DNA of 64,000 nucleotides from Flavobacteriaceae bacterium (GCA_018402385.1 JAGYJA010000007.1:1-64000), one strand, 5' to 3'; shown: positions 15,933 through 24,204, numbered from the stretch's first letter. Numbers and translations are program-made. The notes: generated from the letters alone by a model not told the origin.

Positions 15933-16283
15933 ATGGCGGTTTATGATTTAGAGGAACGCACTTTTATTTTTGCCCGTGATTGCAGATTGTGTGAACAGTC
16001 ATTGAAAAAAACTATTTCAAATATTGAAGATGGCAAACAACTTATAAAAGCTTCCGGTTCAGTTGGGGCCAATTATATTGAAGCCAATGAAAAATTAGGG
16101 GATAAAGACTTTATTTTTCGTTTAAAAATAGCAAGAAAAGAAGCAAAAGAATCCAGCTATTGGCTGAGATTACTTTATGCTTTAAACAATGAAGTTACCA
16201 CTTTAAAAGACTTACTGAATGAAGCTGAAGAACTCAGAAAGATTTTATCAACTATAATTAAAAAGAATGAAGACACCAATTAG
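15933..16283 (+). CDS. Four-helix bundle protein (S23/IVP-like family)
   Basis: This 116-residue all-helical protein belongs to the family first found in 23S rRNA intervening sequences. The signatures are LEERTFIFARDCRLCEQ, IKASGSVGANYIEANE, DFIFRLKIARKEAKESSYWLRLL and the C-terminal LLNEAEELRKILSTIIK. The fold is related to the Avd accessory protein of diversity-generating retroelements. Here there is no reverse transcriptase and no rRNA; the gene is a lone insert between the DUF1599 and DoxX-like genes, enclosed by inverted AAATTCCAA repeats. This suggests a small mobile or repeat-associated unit. Function unknown. Confidence 0.9.
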   Translation: MAVYDLEERTFIFARDCRLCEQSLKKTISNIEDGKQLIKASGSVGANYIEANEKLGDKDFIFRLKIARKEAKESSYWLRLLYALNNEVTTLKDLLNEAEELRKILSTIIKKNEDTN

Positions 16284-16288
16284 CACTT

Positions 16289-16352
16289 ATTTTGGAATTT
16301 GGAGCTTGGAATTTGGTACTTGGTGCTTAAAATTTTGGTGCTTCAAGTCAAA
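16289..16352 (+). repeat. Right inverted repeat of the four-helix-bundle unit
   Basis: TTGGAATTTGGTACTTG (16306-16322) and neighbouring TTGGAATTTGG and TTGGTGCTTC words mirror the left repeat (15831-15902) in inverted orientation. Together they delimit an insert of about 520 bases. Confidence 0.75.
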
Positions 16353-16380
16353 TTTTAAAACATTTACAAAATAACATCAC

Positions 16381-18090
16381 ATGAAAGCACTCGTTTTAAT
16401 CTCCCGTATCCTCGTTGGCGGATTGTTTATTTTTTCAGGTATCATCAAGTTGAATGACCCCATGGGGTTTTCATTCAAACTGGAAGATTATTTTGCGCCT
16501 GATGTATTGAACCTTGAGTTTTTAGTGCCATATGCAATGGCCATTGCCATATTTGTGGTGATTTATGAGGTGCTTCTCGGCGTAATGGTGATTATAGGCT
16601 ATGCAAGGAAATTCACTGTCTGGAGTTTGTTGTTGATGATCGTGTTCTTCACTTTCCTCACGTTCTACTCGGCTTATTTCAATAAAGTAACAGACTGTGG
16701 CTGTTTTGGTGATGCCATTCCGCTTACCCCATGGGAATCGTTTATCAAAGATATCATCCTGTTGGTATTTATCATTATCCTCTTTGTGGGTCAAAAATAC
16801 ATCACACCGCTTTTCGCGAAAGCGTCTTTAAAATATATCGTGATCGCCTCCTTTTTGTTTTGTGTTTTTATTTCTTATCAGGTATTGAACCACTTGCCTT
16901 ATATTGATTTCAGGGCTTATAAGATTGGTAGCAACATTCAGGAATCGATGTCCATTCCTCCTGATGCGCCCCGTGCCATTTATGATTACAGCTGGAAGTT
17001 TAATGTGAATGGTGAAGAAAAAATCGTGGTGACCCAGGGTGACTACCCGACCGTGGATGGCGAGTTTGTGGGTGTGGATACACAATTGGTTCAAGAGGGA
17101 TATGCACCTCCCATCACCGATTTCACCATTGAGACCGATGATGAAATCCTTACTGACGAGATTCTTGCCATCGAAAATCTCATAATGGTCGTGGTCTATA
17201 ATGTGGAACGCAGCAACCCCGAAGGTTTTGAAAACATTAAAAAAATCACTGATGAAGCAAAAGAAAAGGGATATACCGTCATTGGGCTTTCGGCTTCCAT
17301 TGGCGAAACGATTAATGAATTAAAGGCCACTCATAATCTGGACTTTGACTTTTACTTCTGTGACCAGACAGTGCTTAAAACCATATTGCGAAGCAATCCG
17401 GGTATTCTTGAACTCAACACCGGCACCATCAAGCAAAAGCTGCACTGGAAGGACGCTTTACAATTGGAATTAAAAACCATAGAATCCAAGCCTATTGTAT
17501 TTAATGAGCGCTTAAAATCACAACTGGACAGCATCAAGGAACTCGACCAAAGATACCGTTCGTTAATGGGTCTGGGCCCCGATGCCTTAAAAACCAAAGC
17601 CGAAGCAATGGGTCTTGAAGAAGAGGAATACAGCGGCGATTTGTGGTCAAAACAAACAACTATTGACCGCTCCAATTTGGCGTTTGTTGAAAAAATATTC
17701 AATAACTTTGGATATCCCGGGAGGTCTATGGTTGGGGAACCCACAAATACCGCAGCCTGGTATGTGCTCCAGCATTCTGATAAAATTGAACCCTATTTTC
17801 ATTTGATCAAAAAAGCGGGTGAAGATGACGAATTACCTTATAGAATGGTCGCCATGATGGAAGACCGCCTGTTAATGCAAGAGGGGAAGCCGCAAAAGTA
17901 TGGCACACAAGGAAAAAGTTTTGACGATGCTCGCGGGTCATTCATCTGGCCAATAGAAGACCCTGAAAGTGTTAACGAACGTCGAATGGAAGCCGGGTTC
18001 AGCAGCACCATTGAGGAGTATGCAAAAAATCTGTTTGGCGAAGACTTTGAATACAAAGCGCTCACTATGGAAGATGTAACTGTGGACTAA
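16381..18090 (+). CDS. BT_3928-type DoxX/MauE membrane protein with C-terminal DUF6624-like domain
   Basis: The 569-residue protein starts with a four-helix DoxX/MauE-like membrane domain (residues 1-135) carrying the redox-type motif TDCGCFGD (104-111). A further transmembrane helix follows near 157-175, then a soluble thioredoxin-like region (about 230-375: IENLIMVVVYNVERS, GYTVIGLSAS, DFYFCDQTVLKTI). This matches the BT_3928 family, normally about 360-380 residues by my recollection. The extra C-terminal 190 residues resemble DUF6624 (GYPGRSMVGEPTNTAAWYVL, QHSDKIEPYF, EGKPQKYGTQG). It is probably involved in envelope thiol redox, which is an inference. The next gene's ATG follows its stop with no gap. 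Confidence 0.8.
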   Translation: MKALVLISRILVGGLFIFSGIIKLNDPMGFSFKLEDYFAPDVLNLEFLVPYAMAIAIFVVIYEVLLGVMVIIGYARKFTVWSLLLMIVFFTFLTFYSAYFNKVTDCGCFGDAIPLTPWESFIKDIILLVFIIILFVGQKYITPLFAKASLKYIVIASFLFCVFISYQVLNHLPYIDFRAYKIGSNIQESMSIPPDAPRAIYDYSWKFNVNGEEKIVVTQGDYPTVDGEFVGVDTQLVQEGYAPPITDFTIETDDEILTDEILAIENLIMVVVYNVERSNPEGFENIKKITDEAKEKGYTVIGLSASIGETINELKATHNLDFDFYFCDQTVLKTILRSNPGILELNTGTIKQKLHWKDALQLELKTIESKPIVFNERLKSQLDSIKELDQRYRSLMGLGPDALKTKAEAMGLEEEEYSGDLWSKQTTIDRSNLAFVEKIFNNFGYPGRSMVGEPTNTAAWYVLQHSDKIEPYFHLIKKAGEDDELPYRMVAMMEDRLLMQEGKPQKYGTQGKSFDDARGSFIWPIEDPESVNERRMEAGFSSTIEEYAKNLFGEDFEYKALTMEDVTVD

Positions 18091-19163
18091 ATGATACGCT
18101 ACACACTTCAAAAAACCGGTTATGCATTGATCACCCTTTTTGGAGTTGTCACCGTTATTTTCTTTTTGTTCACCATCCTCCCCGGCGATCCCGCGCGGAT
18201 GATGCTGGGACAAAATGAAAGTCCGGAGCAAATTGAAATGGTCAAAAAGAAATATGGTTTTGACAAACCTATTAGCACCCAATACCTTTATTATTTAAAT
18301 GATTTGTCCCCACTCTCTTTACATAGCGGGAATGAAAACGACTACACCTTCCTGGCGGAAGGAAAATACAGTGCCACTCCCCTGTTTAACATTGGGAATG
18401 CAAAGGTGGTTATCAAAGTGCCATATTTTAGGGAATCCTTCCAAAAAAGCGGAAAAGAAGTAACCGCCGTGATTGGTGAAACCTTGCCCAATACTATTGT
18501 CCTGGCAGTTTCTGCCATCACAATCGCGCTGATAATTGGTATTTTTTCGGAATTATTTCAGCTCTGGTCAAGGACAGTTGGATGGATAAAACCATTCAAA
18601 TCTTCAGTACGCTGGGGATGAGTGTGCCCTCCTTTTTCAGTGCCATTTTATTTGCCTGGTTTTTTGGGTATGTGTTGCATCAATACACCAACCTGAATAT
18701 GACCGGGAGCTTGTATGAAGTGGATGATTTTGGTGAGGGCAAATACATTCAATGGAAAAACCTCCTACTTCCGGCGGTGGTTTTGGGGATTCGTCCTTTG
18801 GCTGTAGTGATTCAATTGATGCGCAACTCGATGCTGGAAGTCCTCAATCAGGATTACATTCGCACGGCAAAGGCAAAAGGGTTAAGCACGTATCAAATCA
18901 TTCGCAAACACGCTTTAAAGAATTCATTAAACCCAGTGGTGACCGCTATTTCAGGTTGGTTTGCATCCATGCTTGCCGGAGCAGTATTTGTAGAGTATAT
19001 CTTTGGGTGGAACGGCCTTGGAAAAGAAATCGTGGACGCCTTGAACACCCTTGATCTTCCTATTCTTATGGGAGCCGTGATTGTGATTGCAACCATGTTC
19101 ATCCTTATTAATATTCTTGTGGATATTATTTACGGTATGTTAGATCCAAAAATCAGGGGGTAA
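18091..19163 (+). CDS. ABC transporter permease, DppB-like (frameshifted)
   Basis: One gene of about 358 codons is split into 18091-18621 and 18582-19163. One extra T in the run at 18542-18547 restores the frame (IIGIFFGIISALVKDSW, then MDKTIQIF). It is a DppB/OppB-type permease: the N-terminal helix is followed by the family motif LPGDPARMMLGQNESPEQIE, a large extracytoplasmic insertion (about residues 65-125), and the EAA loop DYIRTAKAKGLSTYQIIRK. The ending is ILVDIIYGMLDPKIRG. Known relatives import peptides or nickel with a partner permease, ATPase and binding protein, none of which is adjacent. It directly abuts the DoxX-like gene. Confidence 0.88.
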
Positions 19164-19562
19164 GTTAAATCGAACCTTTTGTGTTTCCGAAAACATTATA
19201 CTTTGTGATTCTTTTTGACTCAGTGGCTTGAAAAATTCCAAATTCCAAATTCCAAGCACTACACGATGCCATCTGCCGAACTGAGCGTTAGCTAAATTCC
19301 AAATATCAAAATACAAGAAACAAATTTTCATGCTGTCTCCTCATCACATACAGGTAGAATAACCATTAAAGCATTAAGGGGCATTAAACTAAACATCCTT
19401 AACTAACCTTAACTTCTTAATGGTTAAACCCCTTAAAACTCAATTTATTTTGATTAAACAAGCTAAGGCATTCATATCCCAACAAAGCTAAATTTTAAGT
19501 AAATTTGTAATCTACCAATCGATATTCCTTTTATAAAAACATATTCAAGAAATTTAAAAACA
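19164..19562. other. Repeat-rich intergenic region before tpiA
   Basis: About 400 bases hold no gene. At 19231-19320 there are AAATTCCAA words in one orientation, like the repeats around the four-helix-bundle gene but with no gene inside. At 19361-19436, AACCATTAA/TTAATGGTT and TTAAGGGG/CCCCTTAA form a loose dyad. I see no convincing promoter box for tpiA. Confidence 0.5.
19231..19320 (+). repeat. Solo AAATTCCAA repeat cluster
   Basis: AAATTCCAAATTCCAAATTC and later AAATTCCAAATATCAAAATA resemble the left inverted repeat at 15831-15902. No mirrored partner or four-helix-bundle gene follows, so it looks like a remnant or an independent copy of the same repeat family. Confidence 0.55.
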
Positions 19563-20318
19563 ATGAATCAACGAAAAAAAATAATAGCAGCAAACTGGAA
19601 AATGTACAAAGACCTGGCGGAGGCCAATGACTTTTTTACTTTTTTAATTGATAAGCTTCCTGATACCAATACAGAAGTGCTCATTGCTCCGGCATTTACC
19701 AGTCTTTGGAATGCATTTGAAACCACTCGGGAATATCCCATAGAAATTGTGGCACAAAATATACATCAGGAAGAAAAAGGTGCTTATACCGGTGAGGTTT
19801 CGGCAGCTATGTTAAAAAGCGTTGGGGTGCAACGGGTCATTATAGGCCACAGCGAGCGCCGGGAATACTTTGGTGAAGACGATGCCCTGCTTAAGGCGAA
19901 AGTAAAAACTGCCTTGAAAAACGAATTAAAAGTTATTTTCTGTATTGGTGAAAAACTGGAACAACGCAAAGCGAATACCCATTTTGATCTGATTAAAAGT
20001 CAGTTGCAATCTGCCTTGTTTGATTTAAACAAAAGTGACTGGGAACAGATTGTCTTGGCCTATGAACCTGTTTGGGCCATTGGCACCGGTGAAACCGCCA
20101 GTCCGGAGCAAGCACAGGAAATGCATCAATTCATCAGAGAAACCATTGCAGAAGCTTTTGGAAGTGATACTGCAGCCAGTGTATCAATCCTTTACGGCGG
20201 AAGTGTCAAACCGGACAATGCGCAAGCCCTCTTCTCCCAACCCGATATTGATGGCGGACTTGTGGGTGGTGCATCACTGGAAGTGGATTCATTTATTGAC
20301 ATTATAAAAGCCGTTTAA
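19563..20318 (+). CDS. tpiA: Triosephosphate isomerase
   Basis: This 251-residue TIM barrel interconverts dihydroxyacetone phosphate and glyceraldehyde 3-phosphate in glycolysis and gluconeogenesis. All catalytic landmarks are present: AANWKMYKD (Lys), VIIGHSERREYFGED (His), VLAYEPVWAIGTGETASPEQ (Glu and flexible loop 6), SILYGGSVKPDNA and GGLVGGASLEVDSF (phosphate-binding loops). Length is normal. The stop overlaps the prmA start as TAATG, so the two are translationally coupled. Confidence 0.98.
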   Translation: MNQRKKIIAANWKMYKDLAEANDFFTFLIDKLPDTNTEVLIAPAFTSLWNAFETTREYPIEIVAQNIHQEEKGAYTGEVSAAMLKSVGVQRVIIGHSERREYFGEDDALLKAKVKTALKNELKVIFCIGEKLEQRKANTHFDLIKSQLQSALFDLNKSDWEQIVLAYEPVWAIGTGETASPEQAQEMHQFIRETIAEAFGSDTAASVSILYGGSVKPDNAQALFSQPDIDGGLVGGASLEVDSFIDIIKAV

Positions 20319-21153
20319 TGGAACTCGTTTATCTCGAATTTGACTTTAAAGTCACCCCTACTGAAATTGGGAGGGACATCCTTATTGCTGAACTGGGCTA
20401 TGCAGGCTTTGAAAGCTTTGTGGAAACAGACGAAGGTGTGACGGCTTACATTCAGGAAAAAGACTGGCGTGAAGAATTACTGAATGATATTGACATTCTT
20501 ACTAACCCGGAATTTAAAATTTCGTTTACCCAGAAACAAATCGAGCAAGTCAATTGGAACGAGGAATGGGAAAAAAACTTTGAGCCCATACTTGTTGACG
20601 GCATTTGTTCAGTAAGAGCTCCATTTCACCCAAAACCTGAAGTAGAATTTGACATTGTCATTGAACCCAAAATGTCTTTTGGCACTGGTCATCACGAGAC
20701 TACACATATGATGATTCAGTTTATTCTCAAAAATGAATGGACTGGTAAAAAGTACTGGATATGGGATGCGGAACCGCTGTTTTGGCGATTTTGGCTGAAA
20801 TGAAAGGAGCCCAACCCCTTGACGCCATAGATATTGATAACTGGTGTTATTTGAATTCGATAGAAAATACAGAACGCAACAATTGCCAACACATCGCAGT
20901 TTATGAAGGCGATGCTTCATTGCTGAGCGGAAAAAACTATGACACCATCATTGCCAACATTAACCGAAACATCTTGCTCAATGATATGGCAACCTATGCT
21001 TCCTGCCTAAAAGTTGACGGCGAACTCTACCTCAGTGGTTTTTACACAGAAGACCTCAAAATTATCACAGAGGAATGCAATAAACACAAATTGCATTTCG
21101 TTGAAAACCTGGAGCGTAACAATTGGGTTGCGGCAAAATTCATTAAGGTTTAA
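20318..21153 (+). CDS. prmA: Ribosomal protein L11 methyltransferase (frameshifted)
   Basis: This gene of about 279 codons is split into 20318-20803 and 20761-21153. Adding one A to the run at 20747-20751 restores WTGKKVLDMGCGTAVLAI. PrmA trimethylates ribosomal protein L11. The N-terminal substrate-recognition domain (1-100) precedes the SAM-dependent methyltransferase domain, with PKMSFGTGHHETTHMMIQF, the repaired motif I DMGCGTAVLAILAEMKGA, DAIDIDNWCYLNSIENTERN and IIANINRNILLND. The last is the N-I-N variant of the substrate-side motif. The break removes motif I from the first frame, so the sequence as written would be inactive; a homopolymer error is the likeliest cause. Confidence 0.94.
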
Positions 21154-21173
21154 AAAATTCTTATTTTTGCACC

Positions 21174-21449
21174 GTGAGTACTAAAGAAAAAATACAAGAA
21201 GAATTAGATATTCTTACAGACGAGCAAAAGAACAATGAGATTGTTTTATTCAATGACGATGTCAACACTTTTGACCACGTGATTGAAACACTTGTCTATG
21301 CTTGTGAACACACTCCTATTCAGGCAGAGCAGTGTGCCTGGATTGTACATTACAAAGGCAAGTGTACTGTAAAGACCGGTTCTTATGAAGAACTGGAACC
21401 CCGTTGCAGCCTTTTGCTGGATGCCGGTTTGAGTGCTGAAATAGTTTAA
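21174..21449 (+). CDS. clpS: ATP-dependent Clp protease adaptor ClpS
   Basis: This 91-residue protein delivers N-end-rule substrates to ClpAP/ClpCP. The start is GTG at 21174 (MSTKEKIQEELD). The signature IVLFNDDVNTFDHVIETLVY forms the N-degron pocket, followed by HTPIQAEQCAWIVHYKGKC and the C-terminal SYEELEPRCSLLLDAGLSAEIV. It lies 20 bases after prmA. A TATTTTTG box sits only 4 bases before the GTG, too close for an ordinary leader, so transcription either reads through from prmA or begins at the start codon. Confidence 0.95.
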   Translation: MSTKEKIQEELDILTDEQKNNEIVLFNDDVNTFDHVIETLVYACEHTPIQAEQCAWIVHYKGKCTVKTGSYEELEPRCSLLLDAGLSAEIV

Positions 21450-21455
21450 AATCTC

Positions 21456-21486
21456 TTTGCCTAAAGTAAAATAAAAGGTATATTTG
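21456..21486 (+). promoter_or_regulatory. Full Bacteroidota promoter of tRNA-Arg
   Basis: TTTG (21456-21459), exactly 19 bases of spacer, then TATATTTG (21479-21486) match the consensus TTTG-N19-TAnnTTTG. The tRNA begins 51 bases further on. Confidence 0.75.
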
Positions 21487-21536
21487 CATCCGCTTTCAAA
21501 ACAAGCTTGTTCTTTCAGAGGACACGCCCTCAAAAT

Positions 21537-21610
21537 GGCCTCGTGGCGCAACTGAATAGCGCATCTGATTACGGCTCAGAAGGTTACAGGTTTGAATCCT
21601 GTCGAGGTCA
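21537..21610 (+). tRNA. tRNA-Arg (anticodon ACG)
   Basis: This 74-base cloverleaf has the acceptor GGCCTCG pairing with CGAGGTC (one G-U pair), the D arm GCGCAACTGAATAGCGC, the anticodon stem-loop TCTGA-TTACGGC-TCAGA giving anticodon ACG, the T arm ACAGG-TTTGAAT-CCTGT, and A as discriminator. CCA is not encoded. A full promoter lies upstream and a terminator follows. Confidence 0.96.
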
Positions 21611-21630
21611 CGAATAAATATCACAATAAG

Positions 21631-21662
21631 AAAAAACGCCAAGTTTACTTGAGCGTTTTTTT
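21631..21662 (+). terminator. Intrinsic terminator after tRNA-Arg
   Basis: AAAAAACGC/GCGTTTTTT arms with an inner CAAGT/ACTTG stem end in seven T residues, 20 bases after the tRNA. Confidence 0.75.
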
Positions 21663-21735
21663 GTTTGTGAAATTTTCAAAGCGAAGCTTTGTCAGGTTGC
21701 GAAGCACTCCTGTCGAAGTCACTTAAAGCAGAAAG

Positions 21736-21761
21736 TCCGCTATGTTAAGAGCGGATTTTTT
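21736..21761 (+). terminator. Second intrinsic terminator
   Basis: TCCGCT (21736-21741) and AGCGGA (21750-21755) form a stem followed by six T residues. It faces the + strand, ahead of the converging flavodoxin-like gene. Confidence 0.65.
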
Positions 21762-21821
21762 GTTTTACGGAGGGATGAAAAGCCTAAGATTTAGATTTTT
21801 TAATCTAACAAACCTCCTCCA

Positions 21822-22553
21822 TTATCGATATTCAGGGTTTTCAAAATTCCATCTTGTACCATCATCCCAATCTTTTCTCGAATTTCCATAGGCAGGATAA
21901 CCTCCTTGGTCTTTCAACATTTTGGCCAGATGCAGTAAATTGTAAGTCATAAAAGTCGCATTCCTATTGGTGAAATCTGAATCATACCCAACAGGAGGAT
22001 TTATTTTCTTCTCGTTCCACTCTGTATCCCCATAACTGGGTCCCGGGCCTACTTCTCCAATCCATCCTGCGTCTGCTTGTGGTGGAATGGAATAGCCCAA
22101 GTGCTGCAGTGCGTAAAGAATACCCATAGCACAATGTTTTACACCATCTTCATTTCCTGTCACCAAACACCCTCCTGCTTTGCCGTAATATACATATTGC
22201 CCTTTATCGTTTTGATATCCACTCATAGCATACAAACGTTCAATCAATTTTGAAGCGACAGAGGAACGTTCGCCCAACCAAATGGGTGTTCCAATAATCA
22301 AGATATCAGCAGCTTCTATTTTTTTATAGAGTTCCGGCCAGTCGTCTTTAGCTTCCCCTTCTTTGGTCATATCGGGTTGAACACCCACAGGTATTTCATA
22401 GTCTGCAAAACGAATAAACTCCACTGATACCCCTTCAGCTTTCATAATGTTAGCAGAAACATCTATCAACTTACGGGTATGGCTTTGAGTTGGTGATTTT
22501 TTTAAAGTGCAATTGAAATACACTGCTTTTAAATCAGAGAAATCATTTTTCAT
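21822..22553 (-). CDS. Flavodoxin-family / NADPH-dependent FMN reductase-like protein
   Basis: This 243-residue protein has a flavodoxin-like fold. The phosphate-binding loop region is FNCTLKKSPTQSHTRKLID, followed by ADILIIGTPIWLGERSSVASKLIERL (isoalloxazine loop) and GKAGGCLVTGNEDGVKHCAMG. These patterns are typical of the flavodoxin-fold NAD(P)H-dependent reductases related to WrbA and YwqN. The C-terminal 60 residues (aromatic- and Asn-rich, ending WNFENPEYR) go beyond the core fold. It probably reduces quinones or other small electrophiles using FMN. It is monocistronic and divergent from the OsmC operon. Confidence 0.87.
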   Translation of the reverse strand: MKNDFSDLKAVYFNCTLKKSPTQSHTRKLIDVSANIMKAEGVSVEFIRFADYEIPVGVQPDMTKEGEAKDDWPELYKKIEAADILIIGTPIWLGERSSVASKLIERLYAMSGYQNDKGQYVYYGKAGGCLVTGNEDGVKHCAMGILYALQHLGYSIPPQADAGWIGEVGPGPSYGDTEWNEKKINPPVGYDSDFTNRNATFMTYNLLHLAKMLKDQGGYPAYGNSRKDWDDGTRWNFENPEYR

Positions 22554-22870
22554 AAGTGAAATTTAGATAAATTATTGTTTCTTTAAGTCGAAATGATTCA
22601 TCAATCATTACTTTTTAGCTGTTTTCATTACTAATTTTATAGGATACACTTCTATTTTAGACAAAAAAGGGCATACATAGAACATCTTACTTTCTGTTAC
22701 TCAATTTAGGAATCACAAAGGCATTATGGCAAAACACCCTCTCATCACAGGAAAGATGCCCCTTTTCATTACTTGTATTTGTAATACATTGATGTAAGGG
22801 TAGTAAATAATAACGACATATTTACTAATATTTAATTTTTAGTTATATACATTAACTCAATTTTAAGTAA
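22554..22870. other. Intergenic region with a possible closing helix
   Basis: This spacer has no convincing protein gene. AAAAGGGCAT (22665-22674) can pair with ATGCCCCTTTT (22756-22766) across about 80 bases, which could frame a small RNA or be chance. Nothing else is evident. Confidence 0.35.
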
Positions 22871-23011
22871 ATGAAATTTATTTTAATCTTACTTTTAGAT
22901 TTGATAGCTGTCGCTATAATTTATTTCTCTTACAATGCAGGTATTCCCTTCCGGAATTACCGGTTTAGGGTTTATAGTTATAGCCGTTTTGTTTTATTAA
23001 AAACTAAATAA
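22871..23011 (+). CDS. Possible small membrane protein
   Basis: A 46-codon frame starts MKFILILLLDLIAVAIIYFS, a clear transmembrane helix, and its TAA overlaps the next ATG as ATAATG. After residue 25 the predicted sequence becomes Arg/Tyr-rich. The neighbouring frame instead encodes GITGLGFIVIAVLFY, a second hydrophobic helix. This suggests a two-helix protein with a one-base indel near 22946-22955, like other genes in this window. I do not recognise a family. Confidence 0.4.
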   Translation: MKFILILLLDLIAVAIIYFSYNAGIPFRNYRFRVYSYSRFVLLKTK

Positions 23012-24204
23012 TGAAAACCAAAATAGCCATACCCAATTCCAATGGCGAAACCCTTCACGCGACTCTGGAGATACCTCCCAATAAAAAAGTGAATCAATAT
23101 GCCATCTTTGCTCATTGTTTTACGTGTAGTAGCCAACTGTCGATAGTTAGAACCATTAGCAACGAACTTACACTATACGGTTTTGGTGTGCTCCGCTTTG
23201 ATTTTACAGGATTAGGAATGAGCGAAGGGGAATTTGCTGATACCAATTTCACCCATAATTTGCAAGACTTAATCACTGTGAATAATTATTTAGCAGAACA
23301 TTACCAAGCACCAACATTATTAATAGGCCATTCACTGGGTGGTGTAGCTGTTTTGGTCTCTGCCGTTAAATTGAATAACATTAAAGCAGTTGCCACCATT
23401 GGTGCTCCAGCCGATGCGCTACATGTAAGTCATTTATTGGGAAACAAAGAAGATATTATTAAAAAGGGTGAAGCAGCAATTTCCATTGGCGGCCGACCAT
23501 TTAAAATTAAAAAACACTTTTTAGAGGATTTAGAGAATCACGATACCAAAACAATCATCCCAAAACTGCGCATCCCCATACTTATCCTGCACTCACCACA
23601 AGACACTGTGGTGGGTATCGAAAACGCAGCAAAAATCTACCAGCTGGCACACCACCCAAAAAGTTTTATCAGCTTGGACGGAGCTGATCATTTGTTATCC
23701 AAAAAGGCCGATAGTCTGTATGCGGCGCGTTCCATAGCTACGTGGGCAGACAGGTATTTAAATTTCAACGAAGAACAAGAAAAATTGCTTAAACCGGAAA
23801 ATGCCCAGGTGGTTGCTCATTTAGATTTACAAGACAATTTCACCACCCAAATTTCCAACGGAAGAAACACCTTGGTCGCCGATGAACCGAAAAATGTGAG
23901 TGGCGATGATTTGGGTTTAGCACCGTTTGAATTGCTACAAGCTGCTTTAGGTGCTTGCACAAATATGACCCTAAAACTCTATGCCGAACGCAAAAAATGG
24001 GATTTAAAAGAGGTTTATACCCATATGAGTTTTGTTAGAGATAATCAGGATAATGAAAAAATAGAATCCATCACTAAAAAAATAGAACTGGAAGGCAATT
24101 TAACCGATGAACAAAAAGAACGATTGATAGAAATTGCCGCAAAATGTCCCGTAAACAAAACTTTATTGGCTGGTGTGAACATTAAAACATTGAATTACAA
24201 ATAG
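23011..24204 (+). CDS. Bifunctional alpha/beta hydrolase-OsmC family protein
   Basis: This 397-residue fusion has an N-terminal alpha/beta hydrolase (residues 1-255) with the nucleophile elbow LLIGHSLGGVAV (Ser108), the acid in LILHSPQDTVV and a late His in LDGADHLLS. The C-terminal OsmC/Ohr-type domain (about 265-397) has peroxidatic and resolving Cys in LGACTNMTLKLYAERK and AAKCPVNKTLLAG. The OsmC part reduces organic hydroperoxides in characterised relatives; the hydrolase may supply or process ester or thioester substrates. It begins a run of four closely spaced genes ending in egtB-egtD, which places it in thiol-based oxidant defence. Confidence 0.93.
   Translation: MKTKIAIPNSNGETLHATLEIPPNKKVNQYAIFAHCFTCSSQLSIVRTISNELTLYGFGVLRFDFTGLGMSEGEFADTNFTHNLQDLITVNNYLAEHYQAPTLLIGHSLGGVAVLVSAVKLNNIKAVATIGAPADALHVSHLLGNKEDIIKKGEAAISIGGRPFKIKKHFLEDLENHDTKTIIPKLRIPILILHSPQDTVVGIENAAKIYQLAHHPKSFISLDGADHLLSKKADSLYAARSIATWADRYLNFNEEQEKLLKPENAQVVAHLDLQDNFTTQISNGRNTLVADEPKNVSGDDLGLAPFELLQAALGACTNMTLKLYAERKKWDLKEVYTHMSFVRDNQDNEKIESITKKIELEGNLTDEQKERLIEIAAKCPVNKTLLAGVNIKTLNYK

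Noticed and set aside
15933-16283. Diversity-generating retroelement
   Set aside because: The four-helix-bundle protein is related in fold to Avd, but there is no reverse transcriptase, template repeat or variable-repeat target nearby.
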